DNA from: RPQJ01 sp963731105
GTDB taxonomy: Bacteria; Pseudomonadota; Gammaproteobacteria; Steroidobacterales; Steroidobacteraceae
Direction: 5' to 3'
NCBI GenBank assembly: GCA_963731105.1
Contig: CAVSUM010000004.1
Location: 124,001 to 188,000, forward strand
Length of the DNA: 64,000 nucleotides
This document shows, piece by piece, positions 19,500-27,739 of the stretch. Numbering within the stretch: position 1 is the first letter of the stretch; each line of letters begins with the position of its first letter. The position numbers and the translations under genes were made by a program. The notes under the pieces are model-generated. The model did not search any database. It was not told the DNA's origin and worked only from the letters and a program-made list of their open reading frames with translations.

Positions 19500-20783
19500 A
19501 TGCCTCGCTTCAACCTTCGCAACCTCAAGATCGGCGTCGTCGGCCTCGGCTACGTCGGATTGCCGCTGGCCGTCGAGTTCGGCAAGCGCTTCAGCACGGT
19601 CGGCTTCGACATCAAGGGCCCCCGCGTCGACGAGCTGAAGGCCGGCCACGACAGCACCCTCGAGACCAACGAGGAGGAGCTGGCGGAGGCGACCAAGCTC
19701 AGCTACACGACCAGGCTCGACGACCTCAAGCCCTGCCGCGTGTTCATCGTCACGGTGCCGACGCCGATCGACGAGTACAAGCGCCCGGACCTGACGCCGC
19801 TGGTGAAGTCGAGCGAGTCGGTCGGCAAGGTGCTGAAGAAGGGCGACGTGGTGGTCTACGAGTCCACCGTGTACCCGGGCTGCACCGAGGAAGTGTGCGT
19901 GCCGATCCTCGAGCGCGTCTCGGGGCTCAAGTTCAACAAGGACTTCTTCGCGGGCTACAGCCCCGAGCGCATCAACCCGGGCGACAAGCAGCACCGGCTG
20001 ACGACGATCCGCAAGGTCACGTCGGGCTCGACGCCAGAGGTGGCTGAGTTCGTCGACCAGCTGTATCGCTCGATCATCACGGTCGGCACGCACAAGGCGT
20101 CGAGCATCAAGGTGGCCGAGGCCGCCAAGGTGATCGAGAACACGCAGCGCGACGTCAACATCGCGCTGATCAACGAGCTGGCGCTGATCTTCAACCGCAT
20201 GGGCATCGACACCGAGGAGGTGCTGCTCGCGGCCGGCAGCAAGTGGAACTTCCTGCCGTTCCGGCCGGGCCTCGTGGGCGGCCACTGCATCGGCGTGGAT
20301 CCCTACTACCTGACGCACAAGGCGCAGGCGATCGGCTACCACCCGGAGATGATCCTCGCGGGCCGGCGCATCAACGACAACATGGGCACCTACGTGGCGC
20401 AGCAGATTGCGCAGCTGATGATCCAGCGCCGCATCCAGGTGAAGGACTCGCGCATCCTGATGATGGGCCTCACGTTCAAGGAAAACTGCCCGGACGTGCG
20501 CAACACCAAGATCGTCGACGTGGTGAAGGAGCTCGAGAAGTTCGGCGCGAAGGTCGACGTCTGCGACCCATGGGCCGACGCGGACGAGGCCGAGCACGAG
20601 TACGGCCTGCGGCCGGTGAAGAAGCTCAAGCCCGGCACCTACGACGCGGTGATCATGGGCGTGGCGCACGACGAGTTCCGCAAGATGGGACTCGCCAAGG
20701 TGCGCGAGCTCGGCCGCAAGAACCACGTGCTGTACGACATCAAGTACGTGTTCAAGGCGGGCGAGGTGGACGGACGCCTGTGA
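19500..20783 (+). CDS. tviB: UDP-N-acetylhexosamine 6-dehydrogenase, TviB/WbpA-like
   Basis: 427 residues. Oxidises the C6 hydroxyl of a UDP-N-acetylhexosamine to a uronic acid. NAD motif GVVGLGYVGLPLAVEFGK; catalytic Cys in LVGGHCIGVDPYYL; C-terminal domain GLTFKENCPDVRNTK. The signature YSPERINPGDKQH places it in the WbpA/WbpO/TviB group rather than UDP-glucose dehydrogenase (ugd is at 50561). The ATG at 19500 follows element A2 directly. The next gene starts 11 bases later. Confidence 0.9.
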   Translation: MPRFNLRNLKIGVVGLGYVGLPLAVEFGKRFSTVGFDIKGPRVDELKAGHDSTLETNEEELAEATKLSYTTRLDDLKPCRVFIVTVPTPIDEYKRPDLTPLVKSSESVGKVLKKGDVVVYESTVYPGCTEEVCVPILERVSGLKFNKDFFAGYSPERINPGDKQHRLTTIRKVTSGSTPEVAEFVDQLYRSIITVGTHKASSIKVAEAAKVIENTQRDVNIALINELALIFNRMGIDTEEVLLAAGSKWNFLPFRPGLVGGHCIGVDPYYLTHKAQAIGYHPEMILAGRRINDNMGTYVAQQIAQLMIQRRIQVKDSRILMMGLTFKENCPDVRNTKIVDVVKELEKFGAKVDVCDPWADADEAEHEYGLRPVKKLKPGTYDAVIMGVAHDEFRKMGLAKVRELGRKNHVLYDIKYVFKAGEVDGRL

Positions 20784-20794
20784 GGACGAGAGTC

Positions 20795-21802
20795 ATGAAA
20801 CTCCTCGTCACCGGCGCTGCCGGCTTCATCGGCTTCCACACTGCGCAGAAGCTGCTCGCGCGGGGCGACGAGGTCGTGGGCCTCGACAACCTCAACGACT
20901 ACTACGACGTACGCATCAAGCTTGCGCGTCTCGAGATCCTGCAGAAGAGCGCGAACTTCAAGTTCGTGAAGCTCGACCTCGCGGACCGCGAGGGCATGAA
21001 CGCGCTGTTCGTCGCGGAGAGATTCCAGCGGGTGATCAACCTCGCCGCACAGGCGGGCGTGCGCTACTCGATCCAGAATCCGCTCGCCTACGTGGACAGC
21101 AACGTGGTCGGGTTCGCCAACATCCTCGAGGGCTGCCGGCACCACGGCGTCGAGCACCTCGTGTACGCGTCCACCAGCTCGGTGTACGGCGCCAACACGA
21201 AGATGCCGTTCTCGGTGCACCAGAACGTCGACCACCCGCTGTCGTTCTACGCTGCCACCAAGAAGGCCAACGAGCTGATGGCGCACACCTATGCGCATCT
21301 CTACTCGCTGCCGGTGACGGGCCTGCGCTTCTTCACGGTGTACGGACCCTGGGGCCGACCGGACATGGCGCTGTTCCTGTTCACCCGGAAGATCCTTGCG
21401 GGCGAACCGATCGACGTCTTCAACTACGGCCACCACCGCCGCGACTTCACGTTCGTCGACGACATCGCCGAGGGCGTGGTGCGCGCCTGCGACCGCGTGG
21501 CTACCGGCAACCATTCCTGGGACAGCGACGCGCCGGATCCAGGCACCAGCCGCGCGCCGTATCGGCTCTACAACATCGGCAACAACCAGCCGGTCGAGCT
21601 GATGCACTACATCGAGGTGCTCGAGCAGTGCCTCGGCAGGAAGGCCGAGATGAACCTGCTGCCGCTGCAGCAGGGCGACGTGCCCGATACCTGGGCCGAC
21701 ATCGACGACCTGCAGCGCGACGTGGGCTACACGCCCGCCACGCCGGTCGAGGTCGGGGTCAAGCGGTTCGTCGACTGGTATCTCGAATACTACCGGACCT
21801 GA
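20795..21802 (+). CDS. UDP-glucuronate 4-epimerase-like NAD-dependent epimerase
   Basis: 335 residues. Extended SDR with GAAGFIGFHTAQKLL, the long insert NDYYDVRIKLARLEIL diagnostic of UDP-uronate epimerases (LpsL/CapI/GAE type), AQAGVRYSIQNP, the Ser/Thr STSSVYG and catalytic YAATKKANE, and the substrate segment FTVYGPWGRPDMALF. It interconverts UDP-glucuronate and UDP-galacturonate. UDP-glucuronate would come from ugd at 50561. Paired with the TviB-like gene it may alternatively serve the TviC role, though the sequence fits the glucuronate group better. Confidence 0.87.
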   Translation: MKLLVTGAAGFIGFHTAQKLLARGDEVVGLDNLNDYYDVRIKLARLEILQKSANFKFVKLDLADREGMNALFVAERFQRVINLAAQAGVRYSIQNPLAYVDSNVVGFANILEGCRHHGVEHLVYASTSSVYGANTKMPFSVHQNVDHPLSFYAATKKANELMAHTYAHLYSLPVTGLRFFTVYGPWGRPDMALFLFTRKILAGEPIDVFNYGHHRRDFTFVDDIAEGVVRACDRVATGNHSWDSDAPDPGTSRAPYRLYNIGNNQPVELMHYIEVLEQCLGRKAEMNLLPLQQGDVPDTWADIDDLQRDVGYTPATPVEVGVKRFVDWYLEYYRT

Positions 21803-21838
21803 ACGGTAACCCAGCGCCATTGACGAACCGGCCTCGGT

Positions 21839-21856
21839 GTTGGCATATTAGCCAAC
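21839..21856. promoter_or_regulatory. Inverted-repeat operator at the tumE start
   Basis: GTTGGC-ATATTA-GCCAAC, a perfect 6+6 dyad ending one base before the tumE ATG. A -10-like CATATT lies within it, which would place the transcript start at or within a base or two of the ATG. It is a likely autoregulatory site for the antitoxin. Confidence 0.5.
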
Positions 21857-22141
21857 ATGCCGGCGGAGCTTCTGCATCGCGAACGGCTGGATTTCGATGA
21901 CGGCTGCGTCCTCGAGATGGTGCTCTGGCGTACGCCGGAGCCGGTCGGCGGCAGTCACCATCGCTACAAGTACCGGCTCTATTATGGCTGCGGTGGCAAG
22001 CGCATCGTTGGCTACGACAACGAGCGCGGCAAGGACGACCATCGCCATCGACGCGGTCGGCAGGAGCCCTACCGGTTCACGACCGTGGAAAGGCTCGTGA
22101 GCGATTTCCTGGCCGAGGTCGCCGAGGAGAGGTCCAGATGA
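21857..22141 (+). CDS. TumE-family (DUF6516) putative toxin
   Basis: 94 residues. The sequence LDFDDGCVLEMVLWRTPEPVGGSHHRYKYRLYYG...RIVGYDNERGKDDHRH is typical of the DUF6516/TumE family, found as the first gene of a two-gene addiction module. The ATG directly follows an inverted repeat and there is no Shine-Dalgarno sequence, suggesting a leaderless transcript. It overlaps the second gene by ATGA. Toxicity is known for some family members; the target here is unknown. Confidence 0.75.
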   Translation: MPAELLHRERLDFDDGCVLEMVLWRTPEPVGGSHHRYKYRLYYGCGGKRIVGYDNERGKDDHRHRRGRQEPYRFTTVERLVSDFLAEVAEERSR

Positions 22142-22500
22142 GTACCAAGGCTGTCCTGCGGATTCGCCGCGATGCGGTCGCCACCATGGCGGGCATGGGC
22201 AAGCGGTTTGCGACCGCCTGGCGCTCCGGCCGATCGTCGGCGCACGTGTTCACGTTCGAGTCGCCTGCGGCACTGTTCCGTATCCTGACGCCCAAGCGCT
22301 GGGAGCTGGTCGAGCGCCTGCAGGCGCAGGGTCCGACGACTGTGCGGGGCCTCGCCCGGGCACTCGGGCGGGACGTGAAGCGCGTGCACGAGGATGTCAC
22401 GGCGCTGTGCGAGTTCGGACTCATCGAGAGAAACGAACGCGGCGAGATCCTCGTGCCGTTTTCCGTCATCGAGGCGGATTTCGCGCTGCGTGCAGCATGA
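22138..22500 (+). CDS. HTH-type DNA-binding protein, TumA-like (HVO_A0114 family) putative antitoxin
   Basis: 120 residues. A winged-helix region (LTPKRWELVERLQAQGPTTVRGLARALGRDVKRVHEDVTALCEFGLIERN) resembles HVO_A0114-type MarR-like repressors that accompany TumE. Start ATG overlaps the toxin stop. It would neutralise the toxin and bind the dyad at 21839. It lies 16 bases before pgi, so leakage into pgi is possible. Confidence 0.75.
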   Translation: MSTKAVLRIRRDAVATMAGMGKRFATAWRSGRSSAHVFTFESPAALFRILTPKRWELVERLQAQGPTTVRGLARALGRDVKRVHEDVTALCEFGLIERNERGEILVPFSVIEADFALRAA

Positions 22501-22516
22501 GTGAACGAGGCTAAAT

Positions 22517-24157
22517 ATGTCCGATCGCACCAGCCTGCCGGCCTGGCAAGACCTCCAGGCCCACGCGGCCGACCTCGAGATCCACCACCTGCGGCAGCTG
22601 ATTGCCGATGATCCGCAACGCTTCGAGCGCCTGAGCGTCGCGGAGCTCGACTTCCTCTACGACTTCACGCGCCAGCGGCTCACCGCCAACACGATCAATC
22701 TGCTGCTGGAGCTCGCCCGGGCCTGCGACCTCGAGGAGCGCATCCAGGCGCTGTTCGCGGGCGAGGCGGTGAACAACACCGAGCGGCGGGCAGCGCTGCA
22801 CATGGCGCTGCGCAATCGTTCCGACCGACCGATGCCGGTCGACGGTCGCGACGTGATGCCCGACGTGCGGGCCGAACTCGCGAAGATGCGCGAGTTCGTC
22901 ACCGGCGTGCACGAGGGACGCATCACGGGTGCGAAGGGCGCGCGCTTCACGGACGTGGTCAACATCGGCATCGGCGGTTCCGACCTCGGTATCGTCATGG
23001 CCACCGAGGCGCTCGGGCGCTACCGCAATCGCGGCATCCGCCTGCACTGCGTGTCGAACATCGACGGCGTCGAGCTCTCCGAGGTGATGCAGGAGGTCAA
23101 CCCGGCGACTACGCTGTTCGTGATCTGCTCGAAGACGTTCACGACGCTCGAAACGCTGAGTAACGCCAACGCGGCACGCGCGTGGCTGATCGGCGAGCTC
23201 GGCGAGGCGGCCATCGCCAAGCACTTCGTCGCGGTCTCGACCAACCACAAGGCCATGGACGCATTCGGCATCGCGCCCGAGTCGCGCTTCACGATGTGGG
23301 ACTGGGTCGGCGGCCGCTATTCACTGTGGTCCGCGGTGGGGCTCTCGATCGCGCTGGCGCTCGGCATCGGCCTGTTCGAGCTCGTGCTGCAGGGCGGACA
23401 CGACATGGACGAGCATTTCCGCACGGCGCCGCTCGAGCGCAACCTGCCGGTGCTGATGGGCCTGATCGGCGTGTGGAACGGCAACTTCCTCGGCCACGAC
23501 TCGCTGGCCGTGCTGCCGTACGACCGCCGCCTGCATCGGTTTTCCGCCTACCTGCAGCAGCTCGAGATGGAGTCGAACGGCAAGAGCGTGACGCGCGACG
23601 GGCACGCGATCGGCTATCCGACCGGGTCCATCGTGTGGGGCGAGCCCGGCAACAACGCGCAGCATTCGTTCTTCCAGCTGCTGCACCAGGGCACGGCGCG
23701 CGTGGCGATGGACTTCATGGCGCCCGTGCATGCGTCGAGCCGCTTCCAGGGGCAGCACGACCTGGCGCTCGCCAACTGTTTTGCGCAGGCAGAGGCGTTT
23801 GCCGTTGGCCAGACCGAACTGCAGGTGCGCGAGGACCTCGCGGCCAAGGGAATGCCCGATGCCGAGATCGAACGACTGCTGCCGCACAAGGTGCACGTCG
23901 GCAACCGGCCATCGAGCCTGATCCTGTTCCCCCGCCTCGGGCCGCGCACGCTTGGGCGGCTCATTGCCTGGTACGAGCACAAGGTGTTCGTGCAGAGCGT
24001 GATCTGGGACGTCAACCCGTTCGACCAGTGGGGCGTGGAACTCGGCAAGAAACTCGCAGGTTCCATGGCCCCGGCGGTGCAGGCGGCCGCGTGGCCCGAC
24101 GGCCCGCGGCACGTGCAGGCGCTGCTCGAGGCGGTGCGTCGCTGGCGTGCGGACTGA
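22517..24157 (+). CDS. pgi: Glucose-6-phosphate isomerase
   Basis: 546 residues, normal for the bacterial enzyme. Phosphoglucose isomerase signature DWVGGRYSLWSAVGLSIALALG and the C-terminal NPFDQWGVELGKKLA; NIGIGGSDLGIVMATEAL and SKTFTTLET form the phosphate site. It interconverts glucose-6-P and fructose-6-P; in this setting it feeds fructose-6-P to the algA/manB/gmd/fcl route to GDP-fucose. No break in frame. Confidence 0.95.
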   Translation: MSDRTSLPAWQDLQAHAADLEIHHLRQLIADDPQRFERLSVAELDFLYDFTRQRLTANTINLLLELARACDLEERIQALFAGEAVNNTERRAALHMALRNRSDRPMPVDGRDVMPDVRAELAKMREFVTGVHEGRITGAKGARFTDVVNIGIGGSDLGIVMATEALGRYRNRGIRLHCVSNIDGVELSEVMQEVNPATTLFVICSKTFTTLETLSNANAARAWLIGELGEAAIAKHFVAVSTNHKAMDAFGIAPESRFTMWDWVGGRYSLWSAVGLSIALALGIGLFELVLQGGHDMDEHFRTAPLERNLPVLMGLIGVWNGNFLGHDSLAVLPYDRRLHRFSAYLQQLEMESNGKSVTRDGHAIGYPTGSIVWGEPGNNAQHSFFQLLHQGTARVAMDFMAPVHASSRFQGQHDLALANCFAQAEAFAVGQTELQVREDLAAKGMPDAEIERLLPHKVHVGNRPSSLILFPRLGPRTLGRLIAWYEHKVFVQSVIWDVNPFDQWGVELGKKLAGSMAPAVQAAAWPDGPRHVQALLEAVRRWRAD

Positions 24158-24179
24158 GCCGACCGGTACCATCCCACAG

Positions 24180-25748
24180 ATGAAATACCTCGCTCTTGCC
24201 GCGCTCACACTCGGCGGCAGCGGCTGCCCCGGCGCTGGCGGCCGAGCCCTGGATCGCCGCGGGCGACACTCGCGTGCGGCACGACGTGCAACTGCTCGTC
24301 GACAGTGGCGTGATCGAGTTGCCGATGTCGGCGTGGCCGATTCCGGCGGCGGATTTGGCGGCAGCGCTGGAAAAGGTAAGACCCTCACCCCAACCCTCTC
24401 CCGCCAAGGCGGGAGAGGGAACTCCGACTCCCTCTCCCGCTTCAGCGGGAGAGGGCGGGGGTGAGGGCTCCCTGACCCCAGCCCAGGCCGCCGCGATCGC
24501 CCGATTGCGCAAGCTCGTCGGCTCGGGGGACGACGGCCATGACCTCGGCCTGCAGGTCTCGGCCGCCGCCCGGCCGACGACCCTGCGCACCTTCGAGGAC
24601 ACCCCACGTGAGGAAGGCGAACTCAGGGCTGGATCGCCGGCACCGTGGGCGATCGCTGGGGTGGCCGGCTCGAACTCACCGGCGTCGTCGATCCGGACGA
24701 CGACGAGGCCGTGCGACTCGACGGCTCGTACTTCGCCGGCCAGTTCGGCAACTGGATCGTCACTGCCGGCGCGCAGGACCGTTGGTGGGGCTCGGGCTGG
24801 GAGGGCAGCCTGATCCTGTCGAACAACGCACGCCCGGTGCCGGCGCTGTCGCTCGATCGCGCGGTGTCGAAGCCGTTCGAGACCAGGTGGCTGAGCTGGA
24901 TCGGGCCGTGGCGGCTCACGACGTTCATGGGCTACATGGACGGCGACCGCGGCGACTACGACCATCCGTTGCTGTTCGGCATGCGCGTCTCGGCACGGCC
25001 GCTCGACGGCCTCGAGATCAGCCTCGAACGCACGGCGCAGTGGTGCGGCGAGGGCCGCTCCTGCGACCTGGGCGACTTCTGGAACCTGTGGAGCGGCAAC
25101 GACAACGCCGGCGAGAACGTCGACCCCGAGGACGAGCCTGGCAACCAGCTGGCCGGCTGGGATATCCGCTGGGCCTCGCCGATCGGTGACTGGCCGTACG
25201 CGGTCTATTTCCAGCACACCGGCGAGTCGATCGACAACAAGATCCCGCGGCCCTACCGCAGCCTCGAACTCGCCGGCGCCGAGGTCTGGGGCGAGGACGG
25301 CGGCGGCGCAAGCTGGCGCGTGGCGCTCGAGTGGGCGCTCACCCGCTGCGGGGGCACCGAGAACGGCGAGAAGCTCTGGGATTGTGCCTACAACAGTCCT
25401 GTGTTCAATGTCGAAGGCTACCGGTATTACGGGCGACCGCTCGGTCACTCCATGGACGGCGACGGCGAGATGTTCTCGCTGCGTTACGTGCGCGTGGGGC
25501 AGGGCGGTTCGACCTGGACCGCCGTGGCGCGCTACACCGAGGTCAACCAGGGCGGCTTCGAGCCGGACCCGCATCACTCGTTTGCCCCCGGGCCGGAGCA
25601 GTGGACCAGCCTCGACCTGGTCTACCGGTACCCGCTGGCCTCCGGTTGGCTGGAGGCAGGGGTTGGCGCGGACCAGCGGCAGCGCGACTGGAACGACAGC
25701 GACCCGCTGCTCGGCCGGGCCTACCTGAGCTGGCGGCACGACTTCTGA
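24180..25748 (+). CDS. Capsule assembly Wzi-family outer-membrane protein, copy 1 (two frame breaks, internal repeat)
   Basis: Outer-membrane beta-barrel related to Wzi, which anchors capsule at the surface. ATG at 24180 starts a signal peptide (MKYLALAALTL) that, after an extra base near 24213, continues AAAAAPALAAEPW. A second break near 24627 is an apparent missing base. Barrel strands include RLDGSYFAGQFGNWIVTAG, WWGSGWEGSLILSNNARPVP and LGHSMDGDGEMFSLRYVRVG, ending in a Phe (WRHDF) as outer-membrane proteins do. Residues about 68-96 are encoded by a CCCTCTCCC-type repeat inserted in frame. A paralogue follows at 26223. Confidence 0.85.
24382..24467. repeat. CCCTCTCCC hairpin element C1, inside the first wzi gene
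   Basis: Outer inverted ends CCCTCACCCC and GGGGTGAGGG enclose two hairpins, CCCTCTCCCGCC/GGCGGGAGAGGG and CCCTCTCCCGCTTC/GCGGGAGAGGG. It reads through as Pro/Gly/Ala-rich protein (PSPQPSPAKAGEG). The paralogue at 26223 lacks it at the matching place. Confidence 0.9.
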
Positions 25749-25786
25749 CTTGCTCGTCGGCTCGCGCTCATCGACACGGTGGCGGC

Positions 25787-25909
25787 GTCGGGTTGCGGGG
25801 GTCGGAATCTCGTGGCCAGGGACGCCGGAGCCCATCCCTGAGGCTCGGCGCGCGACGTCCGTGTCGCGCGACGCCCTGGCCACGAGATTCCGACTCCCCG
25901 CAACCCGAC
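25787..25909. repeat. Core-and-arms palindrome E1
   Basis: Arms of 35-36 bases (25787-25821 and 25874-25909) are inverse complements with one indel. They enclose a 52-base core that begins ACGCCGGAGCCCATCC and ends GTCCGTGTCGCGCGACG. The core is shared with E2, the arms are not. Together E1 and E2 fill most of the 474-base gap between the two wzi genes; in the 119 bases between them I see nothing. Confidence 0.92.
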
Positions 25910-26028
25910 GCGGACGTTGCGGCTGACGCGGATAGAGCTGCCGGAAGCAAATTTCGTCGGACCCGCAACAGGGCGCCGCAACATCTCGCTGTCAGTTATG
26001 CCGCCGCTTCGACGCCGCCACCACTGCA

Positions 26029-26143
26029 GGCTCGGGGCGGGGGATCTACGGGTGGCAGGGCGTCGCGCGACACGGACGTCGCGCGCGAGCCCCAAGGATG
26101 GTTCTCAGCGTCCCTGCCACCCGTAGATCCCCCGCCCCGAGCC
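26029..26143. repeat. Core-and-arms palindrome E2
   Basis: Perfect 32-base inverted arms (26029-26060 and 26112-26143) around a 51-base core (26061-26111). On the opposite strand the core reads ACGCTGAGAACCATCC...GACGTCCGTGTCGCGCGACG, matching the E1 core, so it is in reversed orientation. Beyond the innermost AGGG, the arm sequence is unrelated to that of E1. Confidence 0.92.
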
Positions 26144-26222
26144 GGCCGGCGTCGACGCCAGGGCACGGTCAGGCCCCTGATTCCGCTAGAATTGCGCGCT
26201 TAGTCGTCCCAAGGATCGTCGA

Positions 26223-27711
26223 TTGCCGCGTATCAGCTCAGCCGGCGCGTTCGTCGCCGGGATCGCGCTCGCTTGTGCACTCGGTGTCGCCCGGCCGGTC
26301 GCGGCCGAGCCGTGGGTGGCCCCGGGCGATTCGCGCCTGCGGCACGACCTGCAGGTGCTCTACGACCGCGGCCTGTTGACCGGCCCGAGCCTGTCCTGGC
26401 CGCTGTCGTGGCCGGACATCGCGCGCGACCTCGGCCGCATCGACGCGAGGGAGCAGAGCCCGAGCGTCGCGGTCATCGTCAACAGGGTGCGCCATCGTCT
26501 CGACCACGAGCAGCGCACGGACAGTATTTCGCTGCAAGACCAGCGTGGCGGTCGGCGCCGACCCGAGCGAGCTGCGCACGTTCAGCGACACGCCGCGCGA
26601 GCAGGGCGAAGCGACGTTGTCGGCCGACTGGCTCGGCCAGCGCTTCGCCTGGAAGGCCAGCGTCACGGCGGTGACCGACGCCGCGGACAACCAGACCTGG
26701 CGTCCCGACGGCTCGTATTTCGGCGCGAGCCTCGGCAACTGGATGCTGTCGATCGGCTACCTGGAGCGCTGGTGGGGCCCCGGTGCGGAGGGCACGCTGC
26801 TCCTGTCCACCAACGCGCGGCCGGTGCCGTCGATCTCGCTCGAGCGCCAGGAATCGACGCCGATGGACGTGCCGCTGCTGCGCTGGCTCGGGCCCTGGCG
26901 CTTCCTGACCTTCATGGGCCAGCTCGAGGAAGATCGCGACTACTCGGACGCGCTGCTGTTCGGCATGCGCATCGAGCTGCGACCGCTGCCGTCGCTGCAG
27001 ATCGCCGCGAGCCGCACCGCGCAGTGGTGTGGCGATGGCCGGCCCTGCGACGGCGGCACGTTCTGGGACCTGCTCATCGGCAACGACAACGACCAGGACC
27101 TCAGCGAGCAGCCGGGTAACCAGCTGGCCGGGTTCGACGTGCGCTGGACCTGGCCCGGGGGCAAGGTGCCGCTCGCACTGTATGCGCAGGCCATCGGCGA
27201 GGACGAAGCCGGCTTCCTGCCGTCGAAGTACCTCGGCCTGTTCGGCGCGGAGGTGTGGGGCGAGGTCGGCGACGGCAGCTGGCGGGCGCACGTCGAGTAT
27301 GCCGACACGGCCTGTGATTTCCTGGCCTCGCCGCCGGAATTCGGTTGCGCCTACACCAGCGGCATCTACACCGACGGCTACCGCTACGAAGGGCGCTCGC
27401 TCGGCCACTCGATGGATGCCGACGGGGAATCGATCGGCTTTGGCGGTATGCTTGTCGATCGAGCGGGCCACGAGTGGCGGGTGCTGCTGCGCAACGTCAA
27501 GCTGAACCGTGCCGGTGCCGCACCGTTGCACTCGCTGGCGGACGGACCGGCCAAGGTCACGGACGTCGAGCTGGTGCACCGGCGCGACTACGCCTGGGGC
27601 ACGGTCGAGGCGAGCCTCGGCTACGCGGACACGGAGGCCGACGCTGGCGTGGATCTCGCCGTGCAGGACGGCCTGCGCGGTTACGTTTCCTGGCGGTATG
27701 CGACGCGCTGA
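26223..27711 (+). CDS. Capsule assembly Wzi-family outer-membrane protein, copy 2 (one frame break)
   Basis: Paralogue of the gene at 24180. TTG start at 26223 with AAGGA 7 bases upstream. Signal peptide ALACALGVARPVAAEPW. Shared blocks with copy 1: APGDSRLRHDLQVLYDRG, LRTFSDTPREQGE, WRPDGSYFGASLGNWMLS, RWWGPGAEGTLLLSTNARPVPSISLER, LGHSMDADGESIGFGGM. An extra base near 26535 breaks the frame; skipping it gives SISLKTSVAVGADPSEL. About 495 residues, the family norm. It probably sits in the outer membrane and holds polysaccharide at the surface; why two copies exist is unknown. Confidence 0.86.
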
Positions 27712-27739
27712 GCCGCGCCGCGTGCTGCCCAATGACGGG

